Notes: generated from the sequence alone by a model not told the origin. Positions 53,425 to 62,529 are shown, numbered from the stretch's first letter. The stretch is 64,000 bases of DNA from Vallitaleaceae bacterium 9-2 (GCA_038396585.1 CP121691.1:2728001-2792000), one strand, 5' to 3'. Translations and numbers: made by a program.

Positions 53425-54099
53425 ATGAAAATCGAAAAGATCAATAACAATCAAATCAAATGCGTTCTTAGTAAAAGTGATTTAACTTCCCGACAAATCA
53501 AAGTAAGCGAGCTTGCATACGGTACGGATAAGGCTCAAGAACTTTTTAAGGATATGATGATGCAGGCAAGTGATCAATTTGGTTTCGAGGCCAATGACGC
53601 TCCATTAATGATTGAAGCTGTTCCATTATCATCAGATAGCATTATGCTTATTATTACAAAAGTAGACAATCCTGATGACATTGAAGATAAATTTGCGAAT
53701 CTCCCAGTCCCTACAACTCGGACATTTAAGAAAAAAACATCAACGGAAGATAATTTTGTCGAAGAATCCGCTCTCGAAAAAGAACGTATCAAAGATGAAC
53801 TTATTGATGTCTTTTATGTATATATTTTCAATTCATTAGATGAAGTTTCGCATGCTGCACAAAAGATTAATGACTTTGATTTCACACGCAGTTCACTGTT
53901 TAAGAACACCGAAACCAACCAATACTATCTTGCAATTATTGCAGATAACATTCCACGTTGGGCTAACCGCGTTATACGCGGTACCTTATCTGAATACGGT
54001 GAAGCCGCTGTTCATCGACATACAGCTTTAAGTTATTTTGAAGAACATTTTGATTTGCTTATCAAAGATAATGCTGTAAATATTATGAGTCAGCTTTGA
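53425..54099 (+). CDS. mecA: ClpC adaptor protein MecA
   Basis: 224 residues from ATG 53425 (GGAAGGAA upstream). N-terminal domain MKIEKINNNQIKCVLSKSDLTSRQIKVSELAYGTDKA, the substrate-binding part, a linker (~90-125, KKKTSTEDNFVEESALEKERIK), and the C-terminal ClpC-binding domain (VFYVYIFNSLDEVSHAAQKI, RWANRVIRGTLSEYGEAAV). It delivers substrates such as competence factors to ClpCP. Own promoter and a 34-bp palindromic terminator, so monocistronic. Confidence 0.93.
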   Translation: MKIEKINNNQIKCVLSKSDLTSRQIKVSELAYGTDKAQELFKDMMMQASDQFGFEANDAPLMIEAVPLSSDSIMLIITKVDNPDDIEDKFANLPVPTTRTFKKKTSTEDNFVEESALEKERIKDELIDVFYVYIFNSLDEVSHAAQKINDFDFTRSSLFKNTETNQYYLAIIADNIPRWANRVIRGTLSEYGEAAVHRHTALSYFEEHFDLLIKDNAVNIMSQL

Positions 54100-54110
54100 T
54101 TTGATTTTAA

Positions 54111-54144
54111 AAAAAGGTTGTGTACCTAGGTACACAACCTTTTT
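54111..54144. terminator. 34-bp perfect palindrome terminator after mecA
   Basis: AAAAAGGTTGTGTACC/GGTACACAACCTTTTT around a 2-bp centre (54111-54126 with 54129-54144), with T-runs in both directions. It ends mecA and the convergent DUF1858 gene. Confidence 0.9.
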
Positions 54145-54175
54145 ATGTTACATCTTTTTATATTATGTCATTATA

Positions 54176-54379
54176 TTATCTGTCTTGTAAAAATGTATTC
54201 ATTTGATCCAATAATGGATCTAGCTCCATTCCATGGACAAAACAAGCTTCTTCAAGTGTTTCCCCTTGGGATGATGGGCAACCGACACAATGCATGCCAT
54301 TGGACATCAATATTGGAATGAGCTCCTGATCGACACGAATAATATCTGCAATAATCATATCTCCGGTAATTTTAGCCAT
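54176..54379 (-). CDS. DUF1858 domain protein
   Basis: 67 residues from ATG 54379 (AGGAGG 7 bases upstream). Sequence ITGDMIIADIIRVDQELIPILMSNGMHCVGCPSSQGETLEEACFVHGM fits DUF1858, with the C31-x-x-C34 pair in MHCVGCPS and C46. The domain is often fused to hybrid-cluster or redox proteins and probably binds a cluster or senses redox state. Stand-alone copies are common in Clostridia. A perfect 18-bp dyad overlaps its predicted start site. No neighbours share the strand tightly. Confidence 0.85.
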   Translation of the reverse strand: MAKITGDMIIADIIRVDQELIPILMSNGMHCVGCPSSQGETLEEACFVHGMELDPLLDQMNTFLQDR

Positions 54380-54405
54380 ATTCAAGCCTCCTATCATTTC
54401 TCATT

Positions 54406-54459
54406 GTATGATAAGTATCATACGCATAATATTATAATACATTTAGCTTCATATAGCAA
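54406..54459 (-). promoter_or_regulatory. DUF1858 gene promoter with an 18-bp palindrome
   Basis: Minus-strand TTGCTA (54454-54459), 17-bp spacer, TATAAT (54431-54436). Immediately downstream is GTATGATA-AG-TATCATAC (54406-54423), a perfect 18-bp palindrome covering the expected start site, as for a repressor operator. The half-site TGATA resembles Fur boxes but the 2-bp centre does not fit a Fur 7-1-7 site. Confidence 0.5.
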
Positions 54460-54501
54460 GCCAATTGATAAAGATTATCATCTTGTCGATTCATGATACA
54501 T

Positions 54502-54753
54502 TTAAGCTTGAAAAAACTCTTTCAAACTCTCTGCAACTTTTGCTTCATCCGCACCATCTACAACTACTTCAACTTCATCGCCATGTCCTGCCCCAACAGT
54601 TAAAACCCCCAAGATACTCTTTGGATTAACAGACTTACCATCCTTAATCAATTGAACATCTGAAGCTACATTTTTAATTAAATTAACAAGTTGTGTTGCC
54701 GGTCTTGCATGAAGCCCTTCTTCAAATGGTACTTTTGCTTTAAAACTAATCAT
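54502..54753 (-). CDS. HPr-family phosphocarrier protein
   Basis: 83 residues with active-site H15 (EGLHARPATQLV) and regulatory S46 (NPKSILGVL), so it has both EI- and HPr-kinase-dependent phosphorylation sites. Last gene of the fructose operon, 21 bp after the IIBC gene. It may be the general HPr, or a fructose-specific HPr; I see no second HPr in the window. In Clostridia a HPr gene after fructose IIBC is a known arrangement. AAGGAGG precedes the ATG. Confidence 0.92.
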   Translation of the reverse strand: MISFKAKVPFEEGLHARPATQLVNLIKNVASDVQLIKDGKSVNPKSILGVLTVGAGHGDEVEVVVDGADEAKVAESLKEFFQA

Positions 54754-54774
54754 AACTTCCTCCTTAATTTTGTC

Positions 54775-56142
54775 TTATGCTGTTTTTTTCTTAAGAAAGC
54801 CAACCATAAAAGCGGACACAATTGTGCCAATTATAATGGCTAACAAATACATTATAACATTTTCTACAGCAAAAAACACGAAAATTCCTCCATGTGGAAC
54901 AGATAATGTTGCATTAAACGCCATCGATAGCGCTCCCGTCACTGCACTTCCTACCATAATCGATGGAATAACGCGTAATGGGTCAGCTGCCGCAAAGGGG
55001 ATTGCTCCTTCTGTAATAAACGCAAGACCTAATACAACAGCAGCTTTTCCCGCTTCTTTTTCACTATTTGAAAATTTGTTTTTAAATAAAATAGTAGCTA
55101 GTGCAAGTCCTAATGGCGGAACCATTCCCGCTGCCATAACAGCTGCCATGATTGGCGATCCAGTTCCTGCGGCCAATGTTCCTACGCCAAAGGCATATGC
55201 TGCTTTATTTACAGGACCTCCCATATCAAACGCCATCATCAGACCAATAACTAATCCCAATACCACTGCATTTGTCCCGCTCATTCCTTCTAGAAAATTA
55301 TTCATCGCTGTGTTGATTGCAGCCACAGGTGTTCCAATTACATAGAAGAAGACGAGCCCAACAACCAGCGAACCGACAACCGGAATAATAAGTACGGGCA
55401 TAATTCCTTGCAATGTCTTTGGAAGTTTAATGGTTTTTTTAATGAATGAAACCACATATCCGGCTAAAAATCCGGCTAAGATAGCACCCAAAAATCCGGC
55501 ATTTAACTGTGTCGCCACCGCACCACCAATCATACCAGGCGCAAGACCGGGGCGATCCGCAATAGAATAGGCGATATAACCTGCAAGAATAGGAATCATT
55601 AAACCAAATGCACCTGCGCCTCCGCCAATGTTCATCAAATATGCTGCTAAAGTTCCTTCAGCTTCAAATGCATCATATCCAAACAAGAAGCTTAACGCAA
55701 TGGCGATCCCCCCTGCTACAACAAATGGTATCATAAAGGATACACCATTCATCAAGTGTTTATATACACCTTTTCGTTCTTCACTGCGTTTTGCCTTAAT
55801 CTCAGCCACATCATCCGCCAAATTTTTATTTGCTTTATATTCCGGTGCTTTTAGAGCTTTTTCAATCAAAGAGCCCGTGTCTTTTAGGGCATCACTAACA
55901 GATACAGAAAGCAATTTTTTCCCAGCAAACCGTTCCATGGGAACTGCCGTATCACAAGCTAAGATAATCGCATCTGCTGCATCAATTTCATCTTGTGTTA
56001 ATTCGTTTTCAACCCCTACCGAACCACGTGTCTCAACTTTTACTTCATAGCCCTTTTCCTTAGCCGCTTCCTCAATAGCTTCCGCAGCCATATACGTGTG
56101 CGCTATTCCTGTGGGACAAGCCGTTACTCCTAAAATTTTCAT
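54775..56142 (-). CDS. fruA: PTS fructose-specific EIIBC
   Basis: 455 residues. IIB domain (~1-100) with phosphocysteine C9 (GVTACPTGIAHT), then the fructose-type IIC domain (~115-450) of about nine membrane helices, including GVSFMIPFVVAGGIAIAL and KAAYAFGVGTLAAGTGSPIM. Together with the separate IIA (57931-58377) it makes the fructose import system that phosphorylates at C1, providing the substrate for the downstream kinase. 36-bp gap to fruK. Confidence 0.92.
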   Translation of the reverse strand: MKILGVTACPTGIAHTYMAAEAIEEAAKEKGYEVKVETRGSVGVENELTQDEIDAADAIILACDTAVPMERFAGKKLLSVSVSDALKDTGSLIEKALKAPEYKANKNLADDVAEIKAKRSEERKGVYKHLMNGVSFMIPFVVAGGIAIALSFLFGYDAFEAEGTLAAYLMNIGGGAGAFGLMIPILAGYIAYSIADRPGLAPGMIGGAVATQLNAGFLGAILAGFLAGYVVSFIKKTIKLPKTLQGIMPVLIIPVVGSLVVGLVFFYVIGTPVAAINTAMNNFLEGMSGTNAVVLGLVIGLMMAFDMGGPVNKAAYAFGVGTLAAGTGSPIMAAVMAAGMVPPLGLALATILFKNKFSNSEKEAGKAAVVLGLAFITEGAIPFAAADPLRVIPSIMVGSAVTGALSMAFNATLSVPHGGIFVFFAVENVIMYLLAIIIGTIVSAFMVGFLKKKTA

Positions 56143-56178
56143 ACATAAACCTCCTCTTAACTCTTATATTAATATGTT

Positions 56179-57132
56179 TCACCCCAAGTTTGTTACTAAA
56201 ACCTTTTGACTCCTTTCTAATAATTTTTCTTTTGAAAATTGCACATGGTCTTGTGTCTCAATGGCAATTGAACTACTTGCCGTTGCACATTGCATTGCTT
56301 TTTTCAATTTTATTAATTCATCTTCATCTGAAAATGTTTTTAATCCATAGATAAAACCAGCAAGCATGGAGTCGCCTGCACCTACTGTACTAACCACTTT
56401 CACCTTTATAATATCCGCTTTGATACAATGTTTTTGACTTACTAAAAGGCTTCCATCTTCTCCCATGGATACCAAAATATATGTTATTGCGTAGTTTTTA
56501 ATTAATTCACGACATTCGCTTTTAATCGCATCGAGTGTATCCAGCGTTTTACCTACAGCCGCTTCCAGTTCATGAATGTTGGGTTTAATCAAATAGGGAC
56601 CTTCTTGAATACTTTTCATCAAAATCTCTTGATCTGCATCAACAACCATATGCGTCTTGGTCTTTAACTTCTTAACAAGCTCTGCATAATACGATTGCCC
56701 TACTCCCTGAGGCAAACTTCCACTTAAAACCACAAATTCACTTTCTCCATATTCATGAATGATCTTATCCGTCATCGCTTCTAATTGCTCTTGTAAAATC
56801 ATACATCCCGGTTCATTTAAATCGGTTGTCCGATAGTCGTTGTCCGGTTCAACAACTTTTACATTCGTTCGTGTGCTTCCATCAACACGAATCATATCGA
56901 TATCTATGCCATCCAATTGGGCATACTTTTTTACCTGTTCTAGGTTCTCCTCACCGACAAAGCACACCGCTTTATTAGCTATCTCAAGTCCCGACAATAC
57001 CCGCGAGACATTAATACTTTTACCTCCAAGTGTCTTGACCATATTGGATATGCGATGCACCTTACCCAAAGACATCTGCTCTATCTCAACAATTTTGTCA
57101 ATTGCCGGATTTAATGTTACCGTCGTTATCAT
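56179..57132 (-). CDS. fruK: 1-phosphofructokinase
   Basis: 317 residues from ATG 57132 (GGAGGG upstream, 1 bp after the fruR stop). PfkB sugar kinase: ITTVTLNPAIDKIVEIE at the N-terminus, GGKSINVSRVL, FVVLSGSLPQGVG and the catalytic STVGAGDSMLAGFI motif (Asp). It makes fructose-1,6-bisphosphate from fructose-1-P. Context between a DeoR regulator and fructose IIBC supports the 1-phosphofructokinase role over tagatose-6-phosphate kinase. Confidence 0.94.
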   Translation of the reverse strand: MITTVTLNPAIDKIVEIEQMSLGKVHRISNMVKTLGGKSINVSRVLSGLEIANKAVCFVGEENLEQVKKYAQLDGIDIDMIRVDGSTRTNVKVVEPDNDYRTTDLNEPGCMILQEQLEAMTDKIIHEYGESEFVVLSGSLPQGVGQSYYAELVKKLKTKTHMVVDADQEILMKSIQEGPYLIKPNIHELEAAVGKTLDTLDAIKSECRELIKNYAITYILVSMGEDGSLLVSQKHCIKADIIKVKVVSTVGAGDSMLAGFIYGLKTFSDEDELIKLKKAMQCATASSSIAIETQDHVQFSKEKLLERSQKVLVTNLG

Positions 57133-57133
57133 G

Positions 57134-57922
57134 TTATCCCTCCACTTCTTTACGCACTTCGACAAGCGTTATCCCTTCTTTTTCACATGCACTTCGTACA
57201 GCTTCATCATCGATGGATGAAGTAATAATCATATCAACGTAACTAAGTGGCGCAATCTCAGATAATGCAACTTTGCTAAACTTAGTACTATCTGCCAAAA
57301 TAAACCGTTCCCGACCTTGATTAAGTATATGACGCTTGATCTCTGCCTCTTCAAAGTCCGGCGTGGTTAATCCATATTCAGGTGAGATGGCATTAACTCC
57401 AATAAATACCTTGTTCATGTGCAGTCTGCGAACCATATCAACGGCGACAGCCCCAACAACACTTAGTGTTGTATTTCGAATCTTTCCTCCCACTACAAAC
57501 TGTTCAACATTGGGATTATTAGACAAGTACATTGAAAAATGGGGTGCATTGGTCGCAACAAAAACATGAATCCGACTTCGTCCGATAAGTTTTGCAAGTT
57601 CAAGCGTTGTTGTCCCTGCATCAAGAAAAATCGTGTCTCTATCACGTAAATGTTTAAACGCTTCCTGTGCTATCCACTGTTTTTCTCGTGTATAGGCGCC
57701 TTCTTTTTCTCCAAACGTCTCTTCTTTTTCAACCGGTGTATTGGACCGCATAATAGCTCCACCACGAACGCGTTCGAGTTTGTTCTCGTCATCCAAGATA
57801 CCCAGATCTCGTCGTATTGTCGCTTCTGATGCTTTTAACTCTTGACATAAGTGCGTCACTGTCGCACTTTTATTTTGATGTAAAATACTTAAAATCTTGG
57901 TTCTTCTCTCTTCTGGCAGCAT
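57134..57922 (-). CDS. fruR: DeoR-family regulator of the fructose operon (FruR)
   Basis: 262 residues: DeoR HTH at the N-terminus (ERRTKILSILHQNKSATVTHLCQELKASEATIRRDLGILDDENKLERVRGGAI) and a sugar-phosphate-binding DeoRC domain with DTIFLDAGTTTLELA and ADSTKFSKVALSEIAPLS. Encoded in the operon it should control; fructose-1-P is the probable effector. Candidate operators lie in the promoter region as 10-bp-spaced repeats. Confidence 0.92.
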   Translation of the reverse strand: MLPEERRTKILSILHQNKSATVTHLCQELKASEATIRRDLGILDDENKLERVRGGAIMRSNTPVEKEETFGEKEGAYTREKQWIAQEAFKHLRDRDTIFLDAGTTTLELAKLIGRSRIHVFVATNAPHFSMYLSNNPNVEQFVVGGKIRNTTLSVVGAVAVDMVRRLHMNKVFIGVNAISPEYGLTTPDFEEAEIKRHILNQGRERFILADSTKFSKVALSEIAPLSYVDMIITSSIDDEAVRSACEKEGITLVEVRKEVEG

Positions 57923-57930
57923 ATATTCAC

Positions 57931-58377
57931 CTACAATATTTCACTTTCTTTTAAAAGCGCAAGCAATTGTTCAGAAGAAGTTGCTTCATTAAGCGACGCC
58001 CTAAAATCTTTTTTCATAAGCTTTCTTGATAATTTGGCTAAAATCTGTAGATGCGTATTCCCTGAAGCTTCCTCTGGAACGCCTATGAGAAATACATTAT
58101 ATACCGGTTCATCATCAAGCGCTTTCCAATCAATTCCCTGTACACGCCCAAAAGCTAAAAAAGCTTCTGAGACAGCATTGGTCTTACCGTGAGGAATTGC
58201 CACACCAAAACCGACTGCTGTTGAATATTCTGCCTCGCGTTCCATCACAGCATCAAAGTAACCGTTTAAATCTGTTATGCGTCCTTCTTGTTTTGCCTTT
58301 AATGCTAAAGCTTTTACAACTTCTTCCTTTGTCTTTTGTTCCATATTTAAATCAATCAATGCGCTGGTTATTAACAT
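57931..58377 (-). CDS. PTS fructose-specific EIIA
   Basis: 148 residues, PTS EIIA type 2, with phosphohistidine H63 in VGFGVAIPHGKTNAV. It passes the phosphoryl group from HPr to the IIB domain of FruA. First gene of the operon; ATG 58377 follows GAGGAGG. Gap to fruR 8 bp. Confidence 0.92.
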   Translation of the reverse strand: MLITSALIDLNMEQKTKEEVVKALALKAKQEGRITDLNGYFDAVMEREAEYSTAVGFGVAIPHGKTNAVSEAFLAFGRVQGIDWKALDDEPVYNVFLIGVPEEASGNTHLQILAKLSRKLMKKDFRASLNEATSSEQLLALLKESEIL

Positions 58378-58449
58378 CTTTTTTCCTCCTCGAAGTTTTC
58401 ATATAATCTATTGAGGTTTTTATCACCTTTTGATTGGTTTCCTGCTATC

Positions 58450-58487
58450 AGTATATCATTCCAATCATTTCCAATCAATATCAATCA
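58450..58487 (-). promoter_or_regulatory. Fructose operon promoter with 10-bp-spaced operator repeats
   Basis: Minus-strand -35 TTGATT (58473-58478), 17-bp spacer, -10 TATACT (58450-58455). On the plus strand CCAATCA occurs at 58461 and 58471 and TCAATCA at 58481, exactly one turn apart and overlapping the promoter; an inverted TGATTGG lies at 58431. Another TTGATTAATCAATCA lies at 58545-58559. DeoR-type repressors use such repeats. Confidence 0.55.
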
Positions 58488-58572
58488 CTTCTTTGCGAAG
58501 TTTTTTAGTATTTGTGTCTATTTTTTTTATTTTTCTTCGACATATTGATTAATCAATCACGCAAACCCATAT

Positions 58573-58619
58573 AAAAAAATCACTTTCAATCATCAAATTT
58601 GATTGAAAGTGATTTTTTT
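58573..58619. terminator. Bidirectional terminator between the fructose operon and the GntR gene
   Basis: 20-bp arms (58573-58592 and 58600-58619) with core TCACTTTCAATCA/TGATTGAAAGTGA, 7-nt loop, T-runs both ways. Ends the GntR gene, 15 bp past its stop. Confidence 0.9.
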
Positions 58620-58633
58620 AGTAATCATTCTAT

Positions 58634-59341
58634 TTATGAACGCCGCATAATGTCAACATGATAATTATACAAGTCTGATCGATATAAAGATTCTTCATAG
58701 AACAATTTACGATCCGTTTGATCAATCGTTACGCCCGATACTTTTAACAACGCTGTCGTCTTATTTAAATCAAAGATTTTTGCATAAATCGGATTAGCAA
58801 TCTGAGCTTCCATTGTATAGGAGACACGCTTCACATGAATATTGTAAACTTCTTCTAACAGTTTATATAATGACATCGTCAAATCATATCCTTCTAGATT
58901 TGGACAATATATTTTGGGAATATATAATGTCTCTAACGCCATAGGAATATCATCTCCATAGCGAAGACGTTTGACTTTAAGCAGCGTCGTATCCGGGGGC
59001 AAGTTCAGTTGCCTAGCCACCATATCCAGTCCATAAATAAAATGGAGTTCTAATATTTTAGTTCTTGCTCTATACCCCATGTTACCTATGGTTTCAGTAA
59101 AGCTCCCTACATTATTTTGGGCAAATGCCGGTGCTTTTACATATGTTCCGCTACCTTGCTCCCGGTGAACTACGCTCTGTTGTTCTAGAAGTTTTAGCGC
59201 CTGCCTTGCCGTCATTCGGCTAACCTCATACTGTCTTGCCAGCTCCCGCTCAGAGGGTAAACGGTCTCCCGCTTTATATACGCCTGCCTTTATTTCTCTT
59301 GCCAGTTCTTTTGCCAATTGTTGATATATCGGTTTTGACAT
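58634..59341 (-). CDS. GntR-family regulator, HutC/UTRA subfamily
   Basis: 235 residues from ATG 59341 (GAGGTG 7 bases upstream). Winged helix (~8-75: QLAKELAREIKAGVYKAGDRLPSERELARQYEVSRMTARQALKLLEQQSVVHREQGSGTYVK) and a UTRA effector domain (~90-235, RARTKILELHF, PMALETLYIP, FYEESLYRSDLYNYHVDIMRR). Typical of regulators of sugar or amino-sugar use (NagR/YvoA, TreR, MngR). It is divergent from folC and separated by a terminator from the fructose operon, so the target is unclear. Confidence 0.9.
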   Translation of the reverse strand: MSKPIYQQLAKELAREIKAGVYKAGDRLPSERELARQYEVSRMTARQALKLLEQQSVVHREQGSGTYVKAPAFAQNNVGSFTETIGNMGYRARTKILELHFIYGLDMVARQLNLPPDTTLLKVKRLRYGDDIPMALETLYIPKIYCPNLEGYDLTMSLYKLLEEVYNIHVKRVSYTMEAQIANPIYAKIFDLNKTTALLKVSGVTIDQTDRKLFYEESLYRSDLYNYHVDIMRRS

Positions 59342-59375
59342 ATTCACCCACCTCTTTTACCAATATTTTTTCCTA

Positions 59376-59440
59376 ATTATAGCACTCTATATAAGCCATG
59401 TATAGTTTTCATTGCCTCTTTTGATAGATTCCGCTATAAT
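59376..59440. promoter_or_regulatory. Divergent promoters for the GntR gene (-) and folC (+)
   Basis: Minus: TATACA (59399-59404), 17-bp spacer, TATAAT (59376-59381). Plus: TTGCCT (59412-59417), 17-bp spacer, TATAAT (59435-59440). The two promoters are back to back, with the -35 boxes about 7 bp apart. Confidence 0.6.
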
Positions 59441-59477
59441 TAATGGCATAAATATTCCCAGCATATAAGGAGCAACT

Positions 59478-60746
59478 ATGGACGATCAAACTACGATGAA
59501 CTATATAACTTTTTTAGACAGTATTCCTCCCTTTTCTGATAAAATGGATCTTATCGGGATGCATAACATGCTCAATCTTCTTGATAATTTTCACGAAACA
59601 CTCTCCGTAATTCATATTGCAGGAACTAACGGAAAAGGCTCGTGCGCCTCTATGTTAGCTTCCATCTATGGTGCAAGCGGTTATCATGTCGGAGCCTATC
59701 TGTCCCCATATATCGATGATTATCGTGAATGCATCCATATTAACGGCTCTCTTGTCAGTATCGATACAATGAATGCTGCCACACAAGTTATTCAAAAAGC
59801 ATATCATACCTTAAGGCAAAGCAACCTTCAGCTCCCAACACAATATGAATGCCTAACATGTATCGCTCTATATGCAATGCATCTTGAACGTGTTGACCTT
59901 GCAATCATCGAGACACTTATGGGCGGACGCAACGATGCCACAAATGTCTTTCCAAGCATAAAAGCCGCACTTATTACTTCCATCGGCTATGACCATATGG
60001 AGTTCTTAGGCGATCGTCTGGTTGATATTGCTATGCATAAAGCAGGTATTGCCAAACCTAAGTGTCCACTCTTTATAAATCCAAACGCTCCTGAAGTGAT
60101 TGATACAATCGCTGCATATGCACAGTCTATCGAGGCACCTTACTATATAAGCCACGCTTATTTGTCGATGCTAAACATTGACTATCAGCGCTTTTTACCA
60201 CTCCCTTTAAACGGCAAGCATCAAATCGATAATTTTTTTGGTGTATTAAGTGTTCTCACATATTTACATTCGGATTATCCTGTTACCAACGATAGTATTT
60301 TCAAAGGACTCGCTACATTACACCATCCTTGTCGCATCGAAAATTTTAACATTAACGGTCATCTTATTACAATAGACGGCGGTCATAACACCGAAGGACT
60401 GAGCGCTTTATATGACTATCTTGTTGAACAAGATTCCACCGATGCACTACCGATATTACTTGTTTTTGGCTCTTTAAAAGGTAAAAAAAATCAGCAGGGT
60501 CTTGCATTGTTAAGTTCACTTGCATCCGAGGTCATCACCACAACACCTAAAAGCCCCCGAGCCCTTAAAGCCACAGACTACACGCAGCCAAATTATACTC
60601 CTGTGCCTTCACTTGATCATTGTATCGATCTCATCAAAGAGCGCATAAAAAAAAGAAACCCACGTACACATATTGTCATATGCGGGTCCTTTTATATTGC
60701 CCATCCATTTCGCATTGCGCTGGATGCGCTATCCCATCAACTATAA
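59478..60746 (+). CDS. folC: Bifunctional folylpolyglutamate/dihydrofolate synthase
   Basis: 422 residues of the Mur-ligase fold. P-loop IAGTNGKGSCASML, omega loop SPYIDDYRECIHING, GGRNDATNVF and the C-terminal TIDGGHNTEGL. It adds glutamates to folates and may also make dihydrofolate from dihydropteroate. Start ATG 59478 after AAGGAG. The last 6 bases overlap the convergent DUF342 gene. Other folate genes are not next to it. Confidence 0.93.
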   Translation: MDDQTTMNYITFLDSIPPFSDKMDLIGMHNMLNLLDNFHETLSVIHIAGTNGKGSCASMLASIYGASGYHVGAYLSPYIDDYRECIHINGSLVSIDTMNAATQVIQKAYHTLRQSNLQLPTQYECLTCIALYAMHLERVDLAIIETLMGGRNDATNVFPSIKAALITSIGYDHMEFLGDRLVDIAMHKAGIAKPKCPLFINPNAPEVIDTIAAYAQSIEAPYYISHAYLSMLNIDYQRFLPLPLNGKHQIDNFFGVLSVLTYLHSDYPVTNDSIFKGLATLHHPCRIENFNINGHLITIDGGHNTEGLSALYDYLVEQDSTDALPILLVFGSLKGKKNQQGLALLSSLASEVITTTPKSPRALKATDYTQPNYTPVPSLDHCIDLIKERIKKRNPRTHIVICGSFYIAHPFRIALDALSHQL

Positions 60747-62348
60747 ATCATTCATAATCTGATTGTTTTTATAATAATAGCATGTATTTGCATTTTCCGG
60801 CTTTCGAATACGAATCATCTCTTTTTTTAGCATCAGATCCACATTAGGATAGATTATTTTTTGGGCACGTATTTCCCCTTCACCTTTTGTCTGAAGATAT
60901 GAACGATAGTTTTTCTTTCGTTGAACATATAGCTTCAACGTTTTTTGACACCGTTCATACTCTCCTTCAAGTTTCTCAAGGGCTTTTGCCTCTTCTTCTT
61001 CCAAACTCAGCTTTCCGCTACTTGTATAGATAATCATTTTTTGCTTTAAGAGCTGCCCCATTTTCATTAACTTATCCACCGTCGCATCAATAGAATCATA
61101 TTCTTCACGCATGGTTTGACGATTAAACCCACGGACCCATATCTGAGTCGCAGTCTCAGCTCGGCTTCCGATTTCGCCTGCACATACACGTACATCTGCT
61201 TCAATCTCGCCACCGATGATTCGACTGTTATATCCTTCAAGAATCACTTCTTTTGCTTTGATTTTTGCATTTATGGCATAGTATCCTATATGCACCGTTC
61301 CTTGGCAAACAATCTCACAATCGGCTACAAATTTGGTGAACAAATCTCCTTCACAAGTAATAACCGCCTTATTTTGTCCGGCTATTCCTCCACGAATATA
61401 GATACTTCCTCCACGACTTTGAATATGTTCTACTGCACCGACACCAAGATCTCCCATAATTTGAATATCATTATCCGCACGTACCGAAAAATTATCTTCT
61501 ACAGAATCTTTAATGTCTACATATCCATCAAAATCCACATTCCCTGTCTTAAATGAAACTTTTCCATCAATCTCAAGATAATTACAAACACTTAGAACAC
61601 CATTTTCATAGACCACTGCTCCAACACGTTTTGCTCTTAAAATTGTCTTTCCATGCTCCATATCTGTAACCGCCTGTATGGACTTACGATCATAGATGAG
61701 TTTTTCTTGATGTCCTTGAACAGCAGGTACAATCTCCCCATACACTGTCCGTCCGGGAATTCCATCTTTGGGTTCGATGCGCTCACCAACCCACTCACCT
61801 TCTTCAACTTTATTAATTAGATTAAGTTCATAATGATTTACTTTGCCATCTTGATATATCTGAGGCTTTGCTTCTTCTATTTCATACAGACGGATGATGG
61901 CATCTTCGCCTTGTAACGGATGCATTCCACGTGCAATGACAAAAGGATTGAGCGGTTGGATATTTTCCATCACTTCAGAGACATCCATACCATACTCAAT
62001 ATTGGCAGCCTTTGCGATCTTAATAAGCTCATCAATAAGAACTTCTTTTTTGGCTTGAGTATATTCTTCCGGTGTCAAATTAATAATCCCATACGCTGTA
62101 AATCGATCTTTTGATACTTCAATTTCAATTAAAGGCTTGTACTGCCCGATAGCGACATACTTGTCAATCCCATGTAAAATCGCACTTTTTAAATGGGCAA
62201 ATTGTGTTACTTTTACTCTTGGAATACCTTGAATAAAGGTTTTAAAATCATTGACTTCATAACCTTTTTCTTTGACTTTGATATAAACCAGTTTTTCTTC
62301 TTCTACTAATGAAAAAAATTCATTTGAATACAACATATGCTCAAACAT
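60741..62348 (-). CDS. DUF342 / FapA-family polymer-forming protein
   Basis: 535 residues. N-terminal domain (~1-170) then the DUF342 right-handed beta-helix (~180-400) with regular turns such as GVLSVCNYLEIDGKVSFKTGNVDFDGYVDIKDSVEDNFSVRADNDIQIMGDL in part, and a C-terminal coiled coil (~410-480). FapA proteins are common in Clostridia; they are thought to form surface- or envelope-associated assemblies, function unclear. The beta-helix shows family resemblance to bactofilins (another copy at 5362-5754). Confidence 0.82.
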   Translation of the reverse strand: MFEHMLYSNEFFSLVEEEKLVYIKVKEKGYEVNDFKTFIQGIPRVKVTQFAHLKSAILHGIDKYVAIGQYKPLIEIEVSKDRFTAYGIINLTPEEYTQAKKEVLIDELIKIAKAANIEYGMDVSEVMENIQPLNPFVIARGMHPLQGEDAIIRLYEIEEAKPQIYQDGKVNHYELNLINKVEEGEWVGERIEPKDGIPGRTVYGEIVPAVQGHQEKLIYDRKSIQAVTDMEHGKTILRAKRVGAVVYENGVLSVCNYLEIDGKVSFKTGNVDFDGYVDIKDSVEDNFSVRADNDIQIMGDLGVGAVEHIQSRGGSIYIRGGIAGQNKAVITCEGDLFTKFVADCEIVCQGTVHIGYYAINAKIKAKEVILEGYNSRIIGGEIEADVRVCAGEIGSRAETATQIWVRGFNRQTMREEYDSIDATVDKLMKMGQLLKQKMIIYTSSGKLSLEEEEAKALEKLEGEYERCQKTLKLYVQRKKNYRSYLQTKGEGEIRAQKIIYPNVDLMLKKEMIRIRKPENANTCYYYKNNQIMNDL

Positions 62349-62387
62349 TCATCCACCTCATATATTCTAATAACTCCTCATATGTCT

Positions 62388-62416
62388 ATTATAACGGGTC
62401 TTTAGTCCTATGACAA
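62388..62416 (-). promoter_or_regulatory. Promoter of the DUF342 gene
   Basis: TTGTCA (62411-62416), 17-bp spacer, TATAAT (62388-62393) on the minus strand, 40 bp before the start codon. On the plus side a TATAAT (62475-62480) precedes the YesL-like gene, but its -35 is poor. Confidence 0.65.
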
Positions 62417-62529
62417 GGTAAATTTAGGCAGATTCACTCATAACAACACCTTCCCATTCGTTTTATCCTATGATATAATACTTTACACAAACAGATTATT
62501 TTTTATTACTTACAGAAAGAGGTTATGTT

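Noticed and set aside
60741-60746. Terminator expected between convergent folC and the DUF342 gene
   Set aside because: The genes overlap by 6 bases and no hairpin with a T-run is visible on either side.
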